A program made the position numbers and the translations under genes. Of a stretch of DNA of 64,000 nt, positions 17,095 through 24,570 are shown piece after piece. The first letter of the stretch is position 1. Every line of letters starts with the position of its first letter. The stretch comes from Lautropia dentalis (lineage in GTDB: Bacteria; Pseudomonadota; Gammaproteobacteria; Burkholderiales; Burkholderiaceae_E), in the NCBI RefSeq assembly GCF_003892345.1, contig NZ_RRUE01000002.1, positions 567,655 through 631,654 of the forward strand. The letters are read 5' to 3'. The notes under the pieces are model-generated. The model was given only the letters and a program-made list of their open reading frames with translations. It was not told the origin of the DNA and searched no databases.

Positions 17095-17114
17095 TTATCT
17101 TGATGTCAAGATAA
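17095..17114. promoter_or_regulatory. MarR operator candidate
   Basis: TTATCTTGA-TG-TCAAGATAA is a perfect 9-bp inverted repeat between the divergent EamA and MarR genes. The pattern matches the TATCTTGA/TCAAGATA operators known for many MarR-type regulators. Likely repressor site for both genes. Confidence 0.82.
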
Positions 17115-17190
17115 ATACTGAGCCCATCCGCCTGTCCTGCACACGCGGCCGATATACTGTTCACCGTCCCGCAACGCCCAGGCTTTCACC

Positions 17191-17745
17191 ATGTCCAACG
17201 TCAAGGTATCCGGCTCGACTGGAGCGCCGGTTCCAACATCCACACCCGACGCCGTGGATCACATCGTCGCCCAGTGGCAGCGGGAAATGCCCCCGCTCGC
17301 ATCCGAAAACATGATCCTGTTTGGCAGGCTGAAGCGCTGCACGGCACTGCTGCAGGCCCGGCTGGAAGCGGTGTTTGCCGAGCACGGGCTGAACACGGCG
17401 TCTTTCGACGTACTGGCCACGCTGCGCCGGGCCGGCAAGCCCTATAGCCTGACGCCCACGGCGCTGTTCGAGTCATTGATGGTCACCTCCGGCACCATGA
17501 CCAATCGCCTGCAGCGCCTGGAAGAGAAGGGCCTGATCCGACGCCTGCCCAACCCGGAGGATGCCCGCAGCCAGCTGGTGCAGCTCACGCCGCAGGGAAA
17601 GGCGCTGATCGAGCAGGCCGTGGTGCCACACGTGGAAAACGAGGGCACGGTGCTGGATCAGCTGCCACCGCGCACGCGGCAGCAGCTGGAGGATGGGTTG
17701 AAGACGCTGATGAGGGTGTTGGAAGGGCTCCAGCCACCCGAATGA
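17191..17745 (+). CDS. MarR-family transcriptional regulator
   Basis: This 184-residue winged-helix regulator is somewhat longer than usual (about 150) because of a polar N terminus. The recognition region is TPTALFESLMVTSGTMTNRL (about 89-108), followed by the wing EEKGLIRRLPNPEDARSQLV. It likely represses itself and the divergent EamA exporter through the dyad at 17095, with release by a small aromatic ligand, as is usual in the family. Confidence 0.92.
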   Translation: MSNVKVSGSTGAPVPTSTPDAVDHIVAQWQREMPPLASENMILFGRLKRCTALLQARLEAVFAEHGLNTASFDVLATLRRAGKPYSLTPTALFESLMVTSGTMTNRLQRLEEKGLIRRLPNPEDARSQLVQLTPQGKALIEQAVVPHVENEGTVLDQLPPRTRQQLEDGLKTLMRVLEGLQPPE

Positions 17746-17870
17746 GCCGTTACTGCGGGCCCACGCATGTCGGATGGAAAAAGGACTGGAAGGAGCTGGT
17801 GTATCTGGCGGCAGATGGCCCTTCCGGGCATGAGGGCGTCAAGGTACACGCTTCATGCCCGAAGAGAGGC

Positions 17871-18300
17871 TCACTCAGCATCCAGGAACGGTTCCACGGC
17901 ATCCCAGACGGCAGGAAAGTTCTGGATGAAAACCGGATGTTCAGTGTTCGGATGACTGAAAGGCTGCCGTCGGACAACATGCGATAAGCAGCAAGCACGG
18001 TATCCAGCGGGGCATTGGCGTCGTCTTCGCCGACCACCAGCAGGGTGGGGGCGTGAATGGCTCCAAAGGTTTCCTTGCTGACTTGTGTTTCGTTATATAC
18101 GGCATTGGCATCACGGAACCACTGCGCTGTCCGCTGTGGTTCGGGGCGAATGACCATCTGTTCACGCCAGTACTCGGGATCTGGCCTTTCGATGTCCTGG
18201 AATGTTGCATCGGCCTTGCGGCCACCCTGGATGAAGCCATACTTCCATTCGCCGGCATCGATGGCGACTACCCTGCCGGTACGTCACGCGGGCTTCAAGG
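17871..18300 (-). pseudogene. Frameshifted alpha/beta hydrolase remnant
   Basis: On the minus strand one frame encodes YGFIQGGRKADATFQDIERP, MVIRPEPQRTAQWFRDA, and HAPTLLVVGEDDANAP (the acid loop). After SLSVI the homology moves to another frame, PNTEHPVFIQNFPAVWDAVE, which supplies the catalytic His and ends at a TGA. At least one more frameshift or stop lies upstream near 18280, and the nucleophile half is missing. The gene is clearly broken. Confidence 0.75.
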
Positions 18301-18377
18301 GGCTGGGTATCCTCTGGACAAGTCTTCGCGGCCATCGCATCTTCAGAGGATCCCTGGGGGTAATTCATGGAACTGCA

Positions 18378-18608
18378 CTACATGCTGTACTGAGGCTTGC
18401 GCAACAGCTTGTCCACGTTCGGTGCAATTTCCGTGTCGAAGACGCTTTCTTTCCAGGCTTCGGCAGGGACTTCGGTATAGGCAATGGTGATGTATTCCTT
18501 CGGTGTGTTCAGGCGCTGGCTTGCGAACGTCGTGAGATCGTCCGCGAAGGACTGCAGTTCCTGCTTGCTCAGGCCTTTCGGGTAGCACTTGATGTCGATA
18601 TGGGGCAT
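18378..18608 (-). CDS. 4-oxalocrotonate tautomerase-family protein
   Basis: This 76-residue tautomerase has the catalytic Pro1 exposed after Met removal (M-PHIDIKCYPKGLS). The length and the IAYTEVPAEAW segment match the PptA-like tautomerases. Enzymes of this type isomerise enol/keto compounds, with broad substrate use. AGGAG lies just upstream of the ATG. It is divergent from the LysR gene at 18719. Confidence 0.88.
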   Translation of the reverse strand: MPHIDIKCYPKGLSKQELQSFADDLTTFASQRLNTPKEYITIAYTEVPAEAWKESVFDTEIAPNVDKLLRKPQYSM

Positions 18609-18718
18609 GAGAGACTCCTGTGGTCAGGTGATGTTGCTTCAGACAGGTGCATTGTAGGAAAAGCTGTTTTGATTGATAATCCCTAAATTCTTCATCAAGT
18701 TTGAAGCGTGGTTTCAAA

Positions 18719-19369
18719 ATGGAATCACTCAAACCTGTCTATGTTTTTGGCGTCATCTTGCGCCAAGGCAGCATGAGCGCCGCTGCTGCGCAGCTTAGAA
18801 TGACGCCCAGCGCGGTCAGCCAGGTGGTGCGCAAGCTGGAACGGCATTACGGGGTCAAGTTGCTCGCGCGTACCACGCGGAGTCTGACTGCCACCCAGGA
18901 AGGGCGGTGCCTGCAGAAGTACGCAGAGCAGCTTCTCGACTGGCATGATGCCGTCGAGCGAGACATGGGCGTCCTGAAGGCTGAGCCCGAAGGTGAAGTA
19001 CGTATCAGCCTTCCAACGGGCTACAGTGAAACGACGCCATTGAAGCAGGTCGTCTTCATGCTGCGTCAGCGTTGCCCAAAGGTTCGGCTGGTGCTTCTGG
19101 AAAGTAATCGTATGGCCGACCTGCATGAGGAGGCAGACATCGCGATACGTGCTGTTCCTATTCCCGAAGAGGGGGACAGTGTGGTGCGTACCCTGGCGGT
19201 CTGGAAAACGCTGATCTGCGCATCGCCGGCTTATCTGAAGAATCATCCGATACGTCATGCACGGGATTTGATGCAGGCTCATTGGCTCAATCACAGCAGC
19301 CGGGTTCTCCTGCACACCTTCAGGCATCTGGGGTTGCCCGAATGTCCATGGGGGTGTATGATGTACTGA
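18719..19369 (+). pseudogene. LysR-family regulator, C-terminally truncated
   Basis: The HTH is intact (MSAAAAQLRMTPSAVSQVVR) and the effector domain begins normally (GEVRISLPTGYSE), but homology breaks off after WLNHSSRV and the frame ends at 216 residues instead of about 300. The missing part is the second half of the effector domain. It could still bind DNA but not respond to a ligand. It may once have controlled the divergent tautomerase. Confidence 0.7.
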
Positions 19370-19400
19370 AGTGCAATGAGCGAAAGTCGGCAGATACGCA

Positions 19401-19790
19401 ATGAAACTCGACCATGTCGCGCTCTATGTGAAGGATCTGGAAGGCTCGAAAGCGTTTTTCATGAAGTACTTCGATGCCGTTCCGAACGAGAAATACCACA
19501 ATCCTCGAACCGGATTGATGACGTACTTCCTGACTTTTGCCGACAGCGGCGGCGCCCGGCTGGAGATCATGACGCGGCCGGAAATGGCCGATCCGGTGCG
19601 CCATCCCTTTGCTCTGGGATGGGCCCATCTGTCCATCAAGGTCGGCAGCCCCGAAAGGGTGCGGGCGCTGACCGACCGGTTGCGTTCCGACGGATTCGAG
19701 ATCGTCAGCGAACCGCGCACGACTGGAGATGGCTACTATGAAAGCTGCTTTCTGGACAAGGAGGGCAACCAGATCGAACTGGTTGCCTGA
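19401..19790 (+). CDS. VOC (glyoxalase/dioxygenase)-superfamily protein
   Basis: A 129-residue VOC-fold protein. Metal-ligand positions are plausible: His5 in MKLDHVALYV, Glu in ARLEIMT (about 56), His in WAHLSIKV (about 76) and Glu in GNQIELVA at the end, in the glyoxalase I-like arrangement. It probably acts on a lactoylglutathione-type or other small adduct, but the substrate is not known. It is a single gene placed just after the truncated LysR. Confidence 0.87.
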   Translation: MKLDHVALYVKDLEGSKAFFMKYFDAVPNEKYHNPRTGLMTYFLTFADSGGARLEIMTRPEMADPVRHPFALGWAHLSIKVGSPERVRALTDRLRSDGFEIVSEPRTTGDGYYESCFLDKEGNQIELVA

Positions 19791-19850
19791 TGGGCGCCTC
19801 AAAAATCATGGCGCGTGAAGGCGCAGGCGTCTTCTGCGTGCCATGATCGA

Positions 19851-20804
19851 TCAGTCGTTGAGAACGATCACCTTCCCGAAGCTGTGCTCGCTCTGCAGGA
19901 ATCGGTGTGCGTCCGCCACCTCGGAAAGACTGAAGACCCGTTCGATGGGCACCCTGACGTTGTATTGATCGACGTAGGCGAACAGCGCGTTCAGCCGCTC
20001 GGCGTTGACCAGCCCCGAGTAGAACGAAGTCAGGTAACTGTCGTTCTTCAGCTCCATGATGGGATCGAATCCGTTCAGATACCATTGGTTGCCCAGTAGC
20101 CCCGTGTTGCAGACGATGCCTCGTTCTGCAATGTGGTCAAAGCTGTTCCGGAGCGTGGCAGGGCCGATCAGTTCCAGAATCCTGCCGTATTGTTCGTCAG
20201 TCTGCAGGGTTCCGTTCTGGTCGATGATCACCGCATCGAAGCCTGCATCGCGCAGGCGTGCCGCCTTGTTGGCAGAGCGGCTGCTGCCATGCAGGATGAC
20301 ATCCGGAAAACGCGCCTTCAGCAGACAGGCAAAAGCCACACCCACACCACTGGTGGCGCCGCGTACCAGAACCTTGTCGGATGACCGGATCTGCAGCTTC
20401 AGCATGGAGCCGTAGGCCGTATAGTAGGTTTCCGGCAATGCAGCAAGCGTCTTCCAGTCAAGGCTGGTCTTGATGGGGTAGATCTGCTCATTCGGAAGAA
20501 GCACGTACTCGGCGTAGCTCCCATCGAAGGCGCGCCCCATCTCTCCCATGATCGAGACCACCTTCTGCCCTGCCGTCAAGGCAGGTGTGGTGCTCTCGGC
20601 AACCTCCCCGACGCATTCAATGCCCAGAATTCGCGGAAAACCCACGCTGGGCGACTTGCCTTCCCGGGTGAAGATCTCGGAATGGTTGATGCCAAAGCCT
20701 TTGACCTTCACCAACGACCAGCCCGGCCTGGGCTGTGGTGTCGGCACGTCCTGCAGGATCAGTTTCTCGGGACCTCCCGCTTCATGGATCACGACGGCCT
20801 TCAT
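19851..20804 (-). CDS. Quinone oxidoreductase-like MDR dehydrogenase
   Basis: This 317-residue medium-chain dehydrogenase is of the zinc-free quinone oxidoreductase type. It has a GroES-like N-terminal domain (KAVVIHEAGGPEKL), the substrate-domain motif GIECVGEV, and the NADPH-binding loop RGATSGVGVAFACL near residue 150. It probably reduces electrophilic enones or quinones. It is co-oriented with mdaB, 56 bp downstream of that gene, suggesting one transcript. Confidence 0.9.
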   Translation of the reverse strand: MKAVVIHEAGGPEKLILQDVPTPQPRPGWSLVKVKGFGINHSEIFTREGKSPSVGFPRILGIECVGEVAESTTPALTAGQKVVSIMGEMGRAFDGSYAEYVLLPNEQIYPIKTSLDWKTLAALPETYYTAYGSMLKLQIRSSDKVLVRGATSGVGVAFACLLKARFPDVILHGSSRSANKAARLRDAGFDAVIIDQNGTLQTDEQYGRILELIGPATLRNSFDHIAERGIVCNTGLLGNQWYLNGFDPIMELKNDSYLTSFYSGLVNAERLNALFAYVDQYNVRVPIERVFSLSEVADAHRFLQSEHSFGKVIVLND

Positions 20805-20860
20805 GGGCGCTCCTCGTCAGTCAGAAAAGGACATGTCTATTCTATTCCTGCGCCCCGAAC

Positions 20861-21451
20861 CTACGCCTTGCCGAACACCTTCTCCAGGTGTGCGCGATAG
20901 TCGGACAGGTAGCGCTCAACCTGCGGATTCTTCACTACATCGTTGCAGCTGAACGTGGGCAGCCGTGTGGTGCCGAGGAACTCGTTGGCCTTGTGGAAAT
21001 GGAAGTGAACGCCGTCCACTCCTGCGCCCTCAAAGAAGTCGCCTTCCCGGGTGAATGCCTCGATCGGTGCATTCCAGGTGGATGAGATCATGTGCTTCTT
21101 GCCGTGCAGCAATCCACCCGTCCCGTAGCCCACCGTCGGGTTGACACGGTGACGGCCATCGTTGGCAACCAGCTTGTCTTCGCCCACGCCTTCGCTGAAC
21201 ACTTCGTCAACATACTTCTTGACCGTCCACGGCTCGCCCATCCACCAGCCGGGCATCTGCCAGACAACCGCATCCATCCACAGCCATTTCTCCACCTCGG
21301 CAACGGTGTCATAGCCCTGCTCAATCACCGTTTCCTTCACGGCGTGCCCGAGTGCGGTCAGTGTCTCTCGGGCGGTCTGGTGCAGCGTGTGGTTCAGACG
21401 GCCTTCGGTGAAACGGAAGGCCTGTCCGCCGTCAATCAACAGAATGTTCAT
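20861..21451 (-). CDS. mdaB: NAD(P)H quinone reductase MdaB
   Basis: This 196-residue flavodoxin-fold enzyme transfers two electrons from NADPH to quinones, protecting against redox cycling. It closely resembles E. coli MdaB: MNILLIDGGQAF at the N terminus, VVWQMPGWWMGEPWTVKKY around residue 62, and NPTVGYGTGGLLHGKKHM in the middle. The divergent LysR gene and a palindrome in between indicate inducible control. Confidence 0.95.
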   Translation of the reverse strand: MNILLIDGGQAFRFTEGRLNHTLHQTARETLTALGHAVKETVIEQGYDTVAEVEKWLWMDAVVWQMPGWWMGEPWTVKKYVDEVFSEGVGEDKLVANDGRHRVNPTVGYGTGGLLHGKKHMISSTWNAPIEAFTREGDFFEGAGVDGVHFHFHKANEFLGTTRLPTFSCNDVVKNPQVERYLSDYRAHLEKVFGKA

Positions 21452-21482
21452 GTGGATTCCTCAGAAGTCGTGTTGAAAACAC

Positions 21483-21518
21483 GCCATTGTCCGTCTATCC
21501 TTCATGAAGGAAAATGGC
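21483..21518. promoter_or_regulatory. Operator candidate between mdaB and lysR
   Basis: TCCTTCATGAAGGA (21498-21511) is a perfect palindrome, flanked by outer half sites GCCATT (21483) and AATGGC (21513). It lies in the short divergent region, where the LysR regulator would be expected to bind. Confidence 0.6.
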
Positions 21519-21553
21519 AATAATCGCAAAACACTTTTCCAGTATCAGCAACA

Positions 21554-22453
21554 ATGAAGAGCCATTCCGATGAGCTGGCCGTATTCGTGCAGGTGGTGGA
21601 AAGCGGCAGTTTCAGCCGTGCCGCAGAAAGGCTGGGCCTGGCCAACTCCGTCGTCAGCCGCACCGTGAAACGGCTGGAAGAGAAACTTTCCACCAATCTG
21701 CTCAACCGCACCACACGCCAGCTGCGGCTTACCGAAGAAGGCAGCCGTTTCTTCAGGCGTGCCAGGCAGATACTGCATGACATCGAGGCCGCAGAGGCGG
21801 AACTCCTCTCCTCGGGCGGTACACCGCAGGGCATTCTTCGGGTGGATTCCGCCACGCCCACGCTGCTGCATCGCATTGCCCCGCTCGTGCGCCCGTTTCG
21901 CGAGCGTTATCCGCAGGTGTCGTTGCAGCTCACCTCGTCCGAAGGCTATATCGACCTCATCGAACGGCGCGTGGATATCGCCATCCGCGCAGGCAGCCTG
22001 CACGATTCTGCGCTGCGTGCCCGGCACCTGTTTGACAGTCGCCTGAAGCTTGTTGCTGCACCCGACTATCTGGCCCGATACGGCACGCCGGAAAGCGTTG
22101 CCGATCTGTCGCGGCACACCCTCATTGGTTTCTCCGAACCCAGAACCCTGAACAACTGGCCATTTGCTGACAGCGGTCATGCCCCTTATGCCGCCACGCC
22201 CCAACTGTCTGCCAACAGCGGAGAAACCATCCGCCAGCTCTGTCTATCCGGCAACGGCATCTCCTGCCTGTCGGACTTCGTCGTGGCCAGTGACATCGCT
22301 GCCGGCAACCTGCATGAACTCCTGCCGGACTGTGCCCTGAACGAAGCCAAACCGTTTTACGCCGTCTATTACGGTGACACCGCGGTCAGCCCGAAAATCC
22401 GGGCATTTGTGGACTTTCTGGCAGAGCACTGGACGCGTGGAGATCAGAGCTGA
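21554..22453 (+). CDS. LysR-family regulator, likely of mdaB
   Basis: A full-length (299-residue) LysR protein. The HTH is [20 protein letters not shown] (about 20-39) and an effector domain begins [16 protein letters not shown]. It resembles the CrgA/DsdC-like group commonly paired with oxidoreductases. It is divergent from mdaB and probably activates it. Its 3' end overlaps the stop of the convergent metallo-hydrolase gene by 10 bp. Confidence 0.92.
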   Translation: MKSHSDELAVFVQVVESGSFSRAAERLGLANSVVSRTVKRLEEKLSTNLLNRTTRQLRLTEEGSRFFRRARQILHDIEAAEAELLSSGGTPQGILRVDSATPTLLHRIAPLVRPFRERYPQVSLQLTSSEGYIDLIERRVDIAIRAGSLHDSALRARHLFDSRLKLVAAPDYLARYGTPESVADLSRHTLIGFSEPRTLNNWPFADSGHAPYAATPQLSANSGETIRQLCLSGNGISCLSDFVVASDIAAGNLHELLPDCALNEAKPFYAVYYGDTAVSPKIRAFVDFLAEHWTRGDQS

Positions 22454-23277
22454 GATGTCGCAGTGATTGAAGCTCCATTAATCGTCACGATCTCGCCATC
22501 TTCTGGTACCGCGACACGGTGAATGATGCCTTCGCCAACCAGAAAACGACGCATGTCCTGACGACTGACAGCGGTGTGGTTGACTGTGTCCATATGCACG
22601 GTGATGATCTGTGCATTCGGCATGACCTGGGTGGCCTTGAGTACGTCGTCCGGGCCCATGATGATGCTGTCGGATAGGCCCTGGATGCGCGCATAGCCTG
22701 TGTTCATCACCAGCACGTCCGGCTGGAAGCGGTTCAGCGCCTTGTTCACGTCAGCCGTCCAGATCGTGTCGCCCACGATGTAGATTGTCCTGTGGCCTTC
22801 TTTCTGCATCACCACACCCATGGCATCGCCCAGAATCTGTGCCATCTGTGGATGTGCATACATTTCCACGGTGCCATGAGCCCCCCCCGTGCGGGTCAGG
22901 ATCACGCCATTGAAGGTGGCGCTGTCATGCAGGATGCGTACATCCTTGAAGCCCTGCGTGCGAAGCTTTCCGGCGTCGCTCTCATGTTGCACAAAGATTG
23001 GAAGGTTCTTGGGAACTGCCTGTTGTGCGGTTTTGTCCCAGTGATCTTCGTGTGTGTGGGTCACGATGACGGCATCCACGCCTTCCATGATCTTCTCGAC
23101 AGGCATCGGAAGATCCACTAGCGGCATGCGCTGCTGGCTGTTGTGGGTGCCCGGAAAACCTGCCATGGATTCTTTGGGTGCCAGAAAGGGGTCCACCAGA
23201 AAGGTCTGATTGGCATACGTGATCCTGGCCGTGGCGTTGCGGATGTGCTGATACTGGTCCGTAGACTTGCAGTTCAT
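22444..23277 (-). CDS. MBL-fold metallo-hydrolase (UlaG-like)
   Basis: This 277-residue metallo-beta-lactamase-fold protein carries the zinc motif THTHEDHWD (about 74-82) and a later metal ligand in [13 protein letters not shown]. It is of the L-ascorbate-6-phosphate lactonase/UlaG-like group, which is widely distributed with unknown substrates. It is divergent from the GlxA-type regulator, with a dyad between them, and probably regulated by it. Confidence 0.88.
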   Translation of the reverse strand: MNCKSTDQYQHIRNATARITYANQTFLVDPFLAPKESMAGFPGTHNSQQRMPLVDLPMPVEKIMEGVDAVIVTHTHEDHWDKTAQQAVPKNLPIFVQHESDAGKLRTQGFKDVRILHDSATFNGVILTRTGGAHGTVEMYAHPQMAQILGDAMGVVMQKEGHRTIYIVGDTIWTADVNKALNRFQPDVLVMNTGYARIQGLSDSIIMGPDDVLKATQVMPNAQIITVHMDTVNHTAVSRQDMRRFLVGEGIIHRVAVPEDGEIVTINGASITATSQL

Positions 23278-23309
23278 GGGTCTGTTCCTGAAGAGATCGG
23301 AGAGGAAGG

Positions 23310-23339
23310 ATTCTAGGAAGGCTTCAGACCGACTAGAAT
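23310..23339. promoter_or_regulatory. Inverted repeat between metallo-hydrolase and AraC gene
   Basis: ATTCTAG and CTAGAAT form 7-bp arms separated by 16 bp, just upstream of both divergent starts. Position fits an operator of the AraC-type regulator. Confidence 0.5.
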
Positions 23340-23376
23340 GGGCAACATTGCCAATCTCCGAAAGAATCGGGCCAAC

Positions 23377-24342
23377 ATGACGACTGAAGCAAAACTGAGG
23401 ACGGCCGCACTGTATGCTCAGCCCGGGATGAATGACTTCGTCTTCAATATCCCTTTCTGCATGTTTCAGTCCTCCTATCGAAGTAGTCCATTGTTCAGGC
23501 TACGGGTGTTTTCCGACAATGGCCAGGATGTCGCCACCCATCTGGGGGCCCGTATTCCGGTGCATGGGGGGCTATCGTCCATGGATCGTGCCGATGTCAT
23601 CGTCATCAGTGGATGGCGTGACGTGGACGAAGCGCCATCACCTGAGTTCAATCGGCACCTGAGGAAGGCGGCTAAACGAGGAGCACAGATTGTTGCGCTG
23701 TGCTATGGAACCTATGCGGTTGCCTATGCCGGCCTGCTGGATGGAAAGAGCGCAGCCACACACTGGATGGCGGAGAATGACTTTCGCCAGCGTTTTCCGA
23801 AAATCATGCTTGATGAAAATCGGCTGTATGTGGAGGATGGCAACATTCTGACGTCGGCGGGCGCTGCAGGAGGTCTGGACTGCTGTCTACACCTGTTGCG
23901 ACGGATACATGGTGTCACGGTGGCCAACGAAGTGGCAAGAACCTTCGTGACCGCGCCGCATCGAGAAGGTGGGCAGGCTCAGTTCATCCGTCAGCCGACT
24001 ACACGCCACACACGGGACGATCGGATCAACAGCTTGTTGGTTTTCTTGCGAAAGGATCTGGGTAGTCCGCATCGGCTGGATGATCTGGCCAAGCGACTGA
24101 ACATGTCGCGTCGCACGTTCTCTCGGCATTTTTCCAGGGCCACGGGCATGGCGCTGGGAGAATGGCTGCAGACAGAACGCCTGTGGCAGGCCCAGAACCT
24201 GCTGGAAAATGGTGACATGCCTATTGAGCATGTGGCGGAAAAGGCGGGCTTTGGCAGCGCCACAAATTTACGTGTGCAGTTCCGCCAACGTTTCCACGTC
24301 AGCCCCAGCGTCTGGCGGCGGATGTTTCGAAGTGGAAGCTGA
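23377..24342 (+). CDS. GlxA-type AraC regulator (DJ-1/PfpI plus HTH)
   Basis: A 321-residue regulator with an N-terminal DJ-1/PfpI domain (IVALCYGTYAVAYAGLLDGK around residue 108, retaining the elbow Cys) and a C-terminal AraC double HTH (LDDLAKRLNMSRRTFSRHFS, and ending in FGSATNLRVQFRQRF). The start at 23377 aligns with relatives (MTTEAKLRTAALYA); an earlier ATG at 23338 lies inside the dyad. It probably controls the divergent metallo-hydrolase. Confidence 0.9.
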   Translation: MTTEAKLRTAALYAQPGMNDFVFNIPFCMFQSSYRSSPLFRLRVFSDNGQDVATHLGARIPVHGGLSSMDRADVIVISGWRDVDEAPSPEFNRHLRKAAKRGAQIVALCYGTYAVAYAGLLDGKSAATHWMAENDFRQRFPKIMLDENRLYVEDGNILTSAGAAGGLDCCLHLLRRIHGVTVANEVARTFVTAPHREGGQAQFIRQPTTRHTRDDRINSLLVFLRKDLGSPHRLDDLAKRLNMSRRTFSRHFSRATGMALGEWLQTERLWQAQNLLENGDMPIEHVAEKAGFGSATNLRVQFRQRFHVSPSVWRRMFRSGS

Positions 24343-24512
24343 GGGCGGCTGATGCCGCTTCAACGGTCGCACGCCTCCCGCGGTATATCCGTCATCCAGT
24401 CGAGAATAGTCAATGCACGACGGGATGACGACTCTGTACCTATCTCAGAGGCCCGCGGATTCTCTCCGGCCCGGGTCGGCGCACGGGAGGATCACATGGG
24501 TGCAGCGTGCAC

Positions 24513-24544
24513 CATGGATGCCGTGCAGCCACGTGGCATCCATG
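24513..24544 (-). terminator. Hairpin downstream of lipoprotein copy 2
   Basis: CATGGATGCC and GGCATCCATG form a perfect 10-bp stem about 27 bp beyond the stop of the lipoprotein gene. No T-run follows on the minus strand, so termination is only probable. The corresponding place after copy 1 has a different GC-rich hairpin. Confidence 0.5.
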
Positions 24545-24570
24545 ATGTGCGTATCAGCCTTGCTGCCGAA

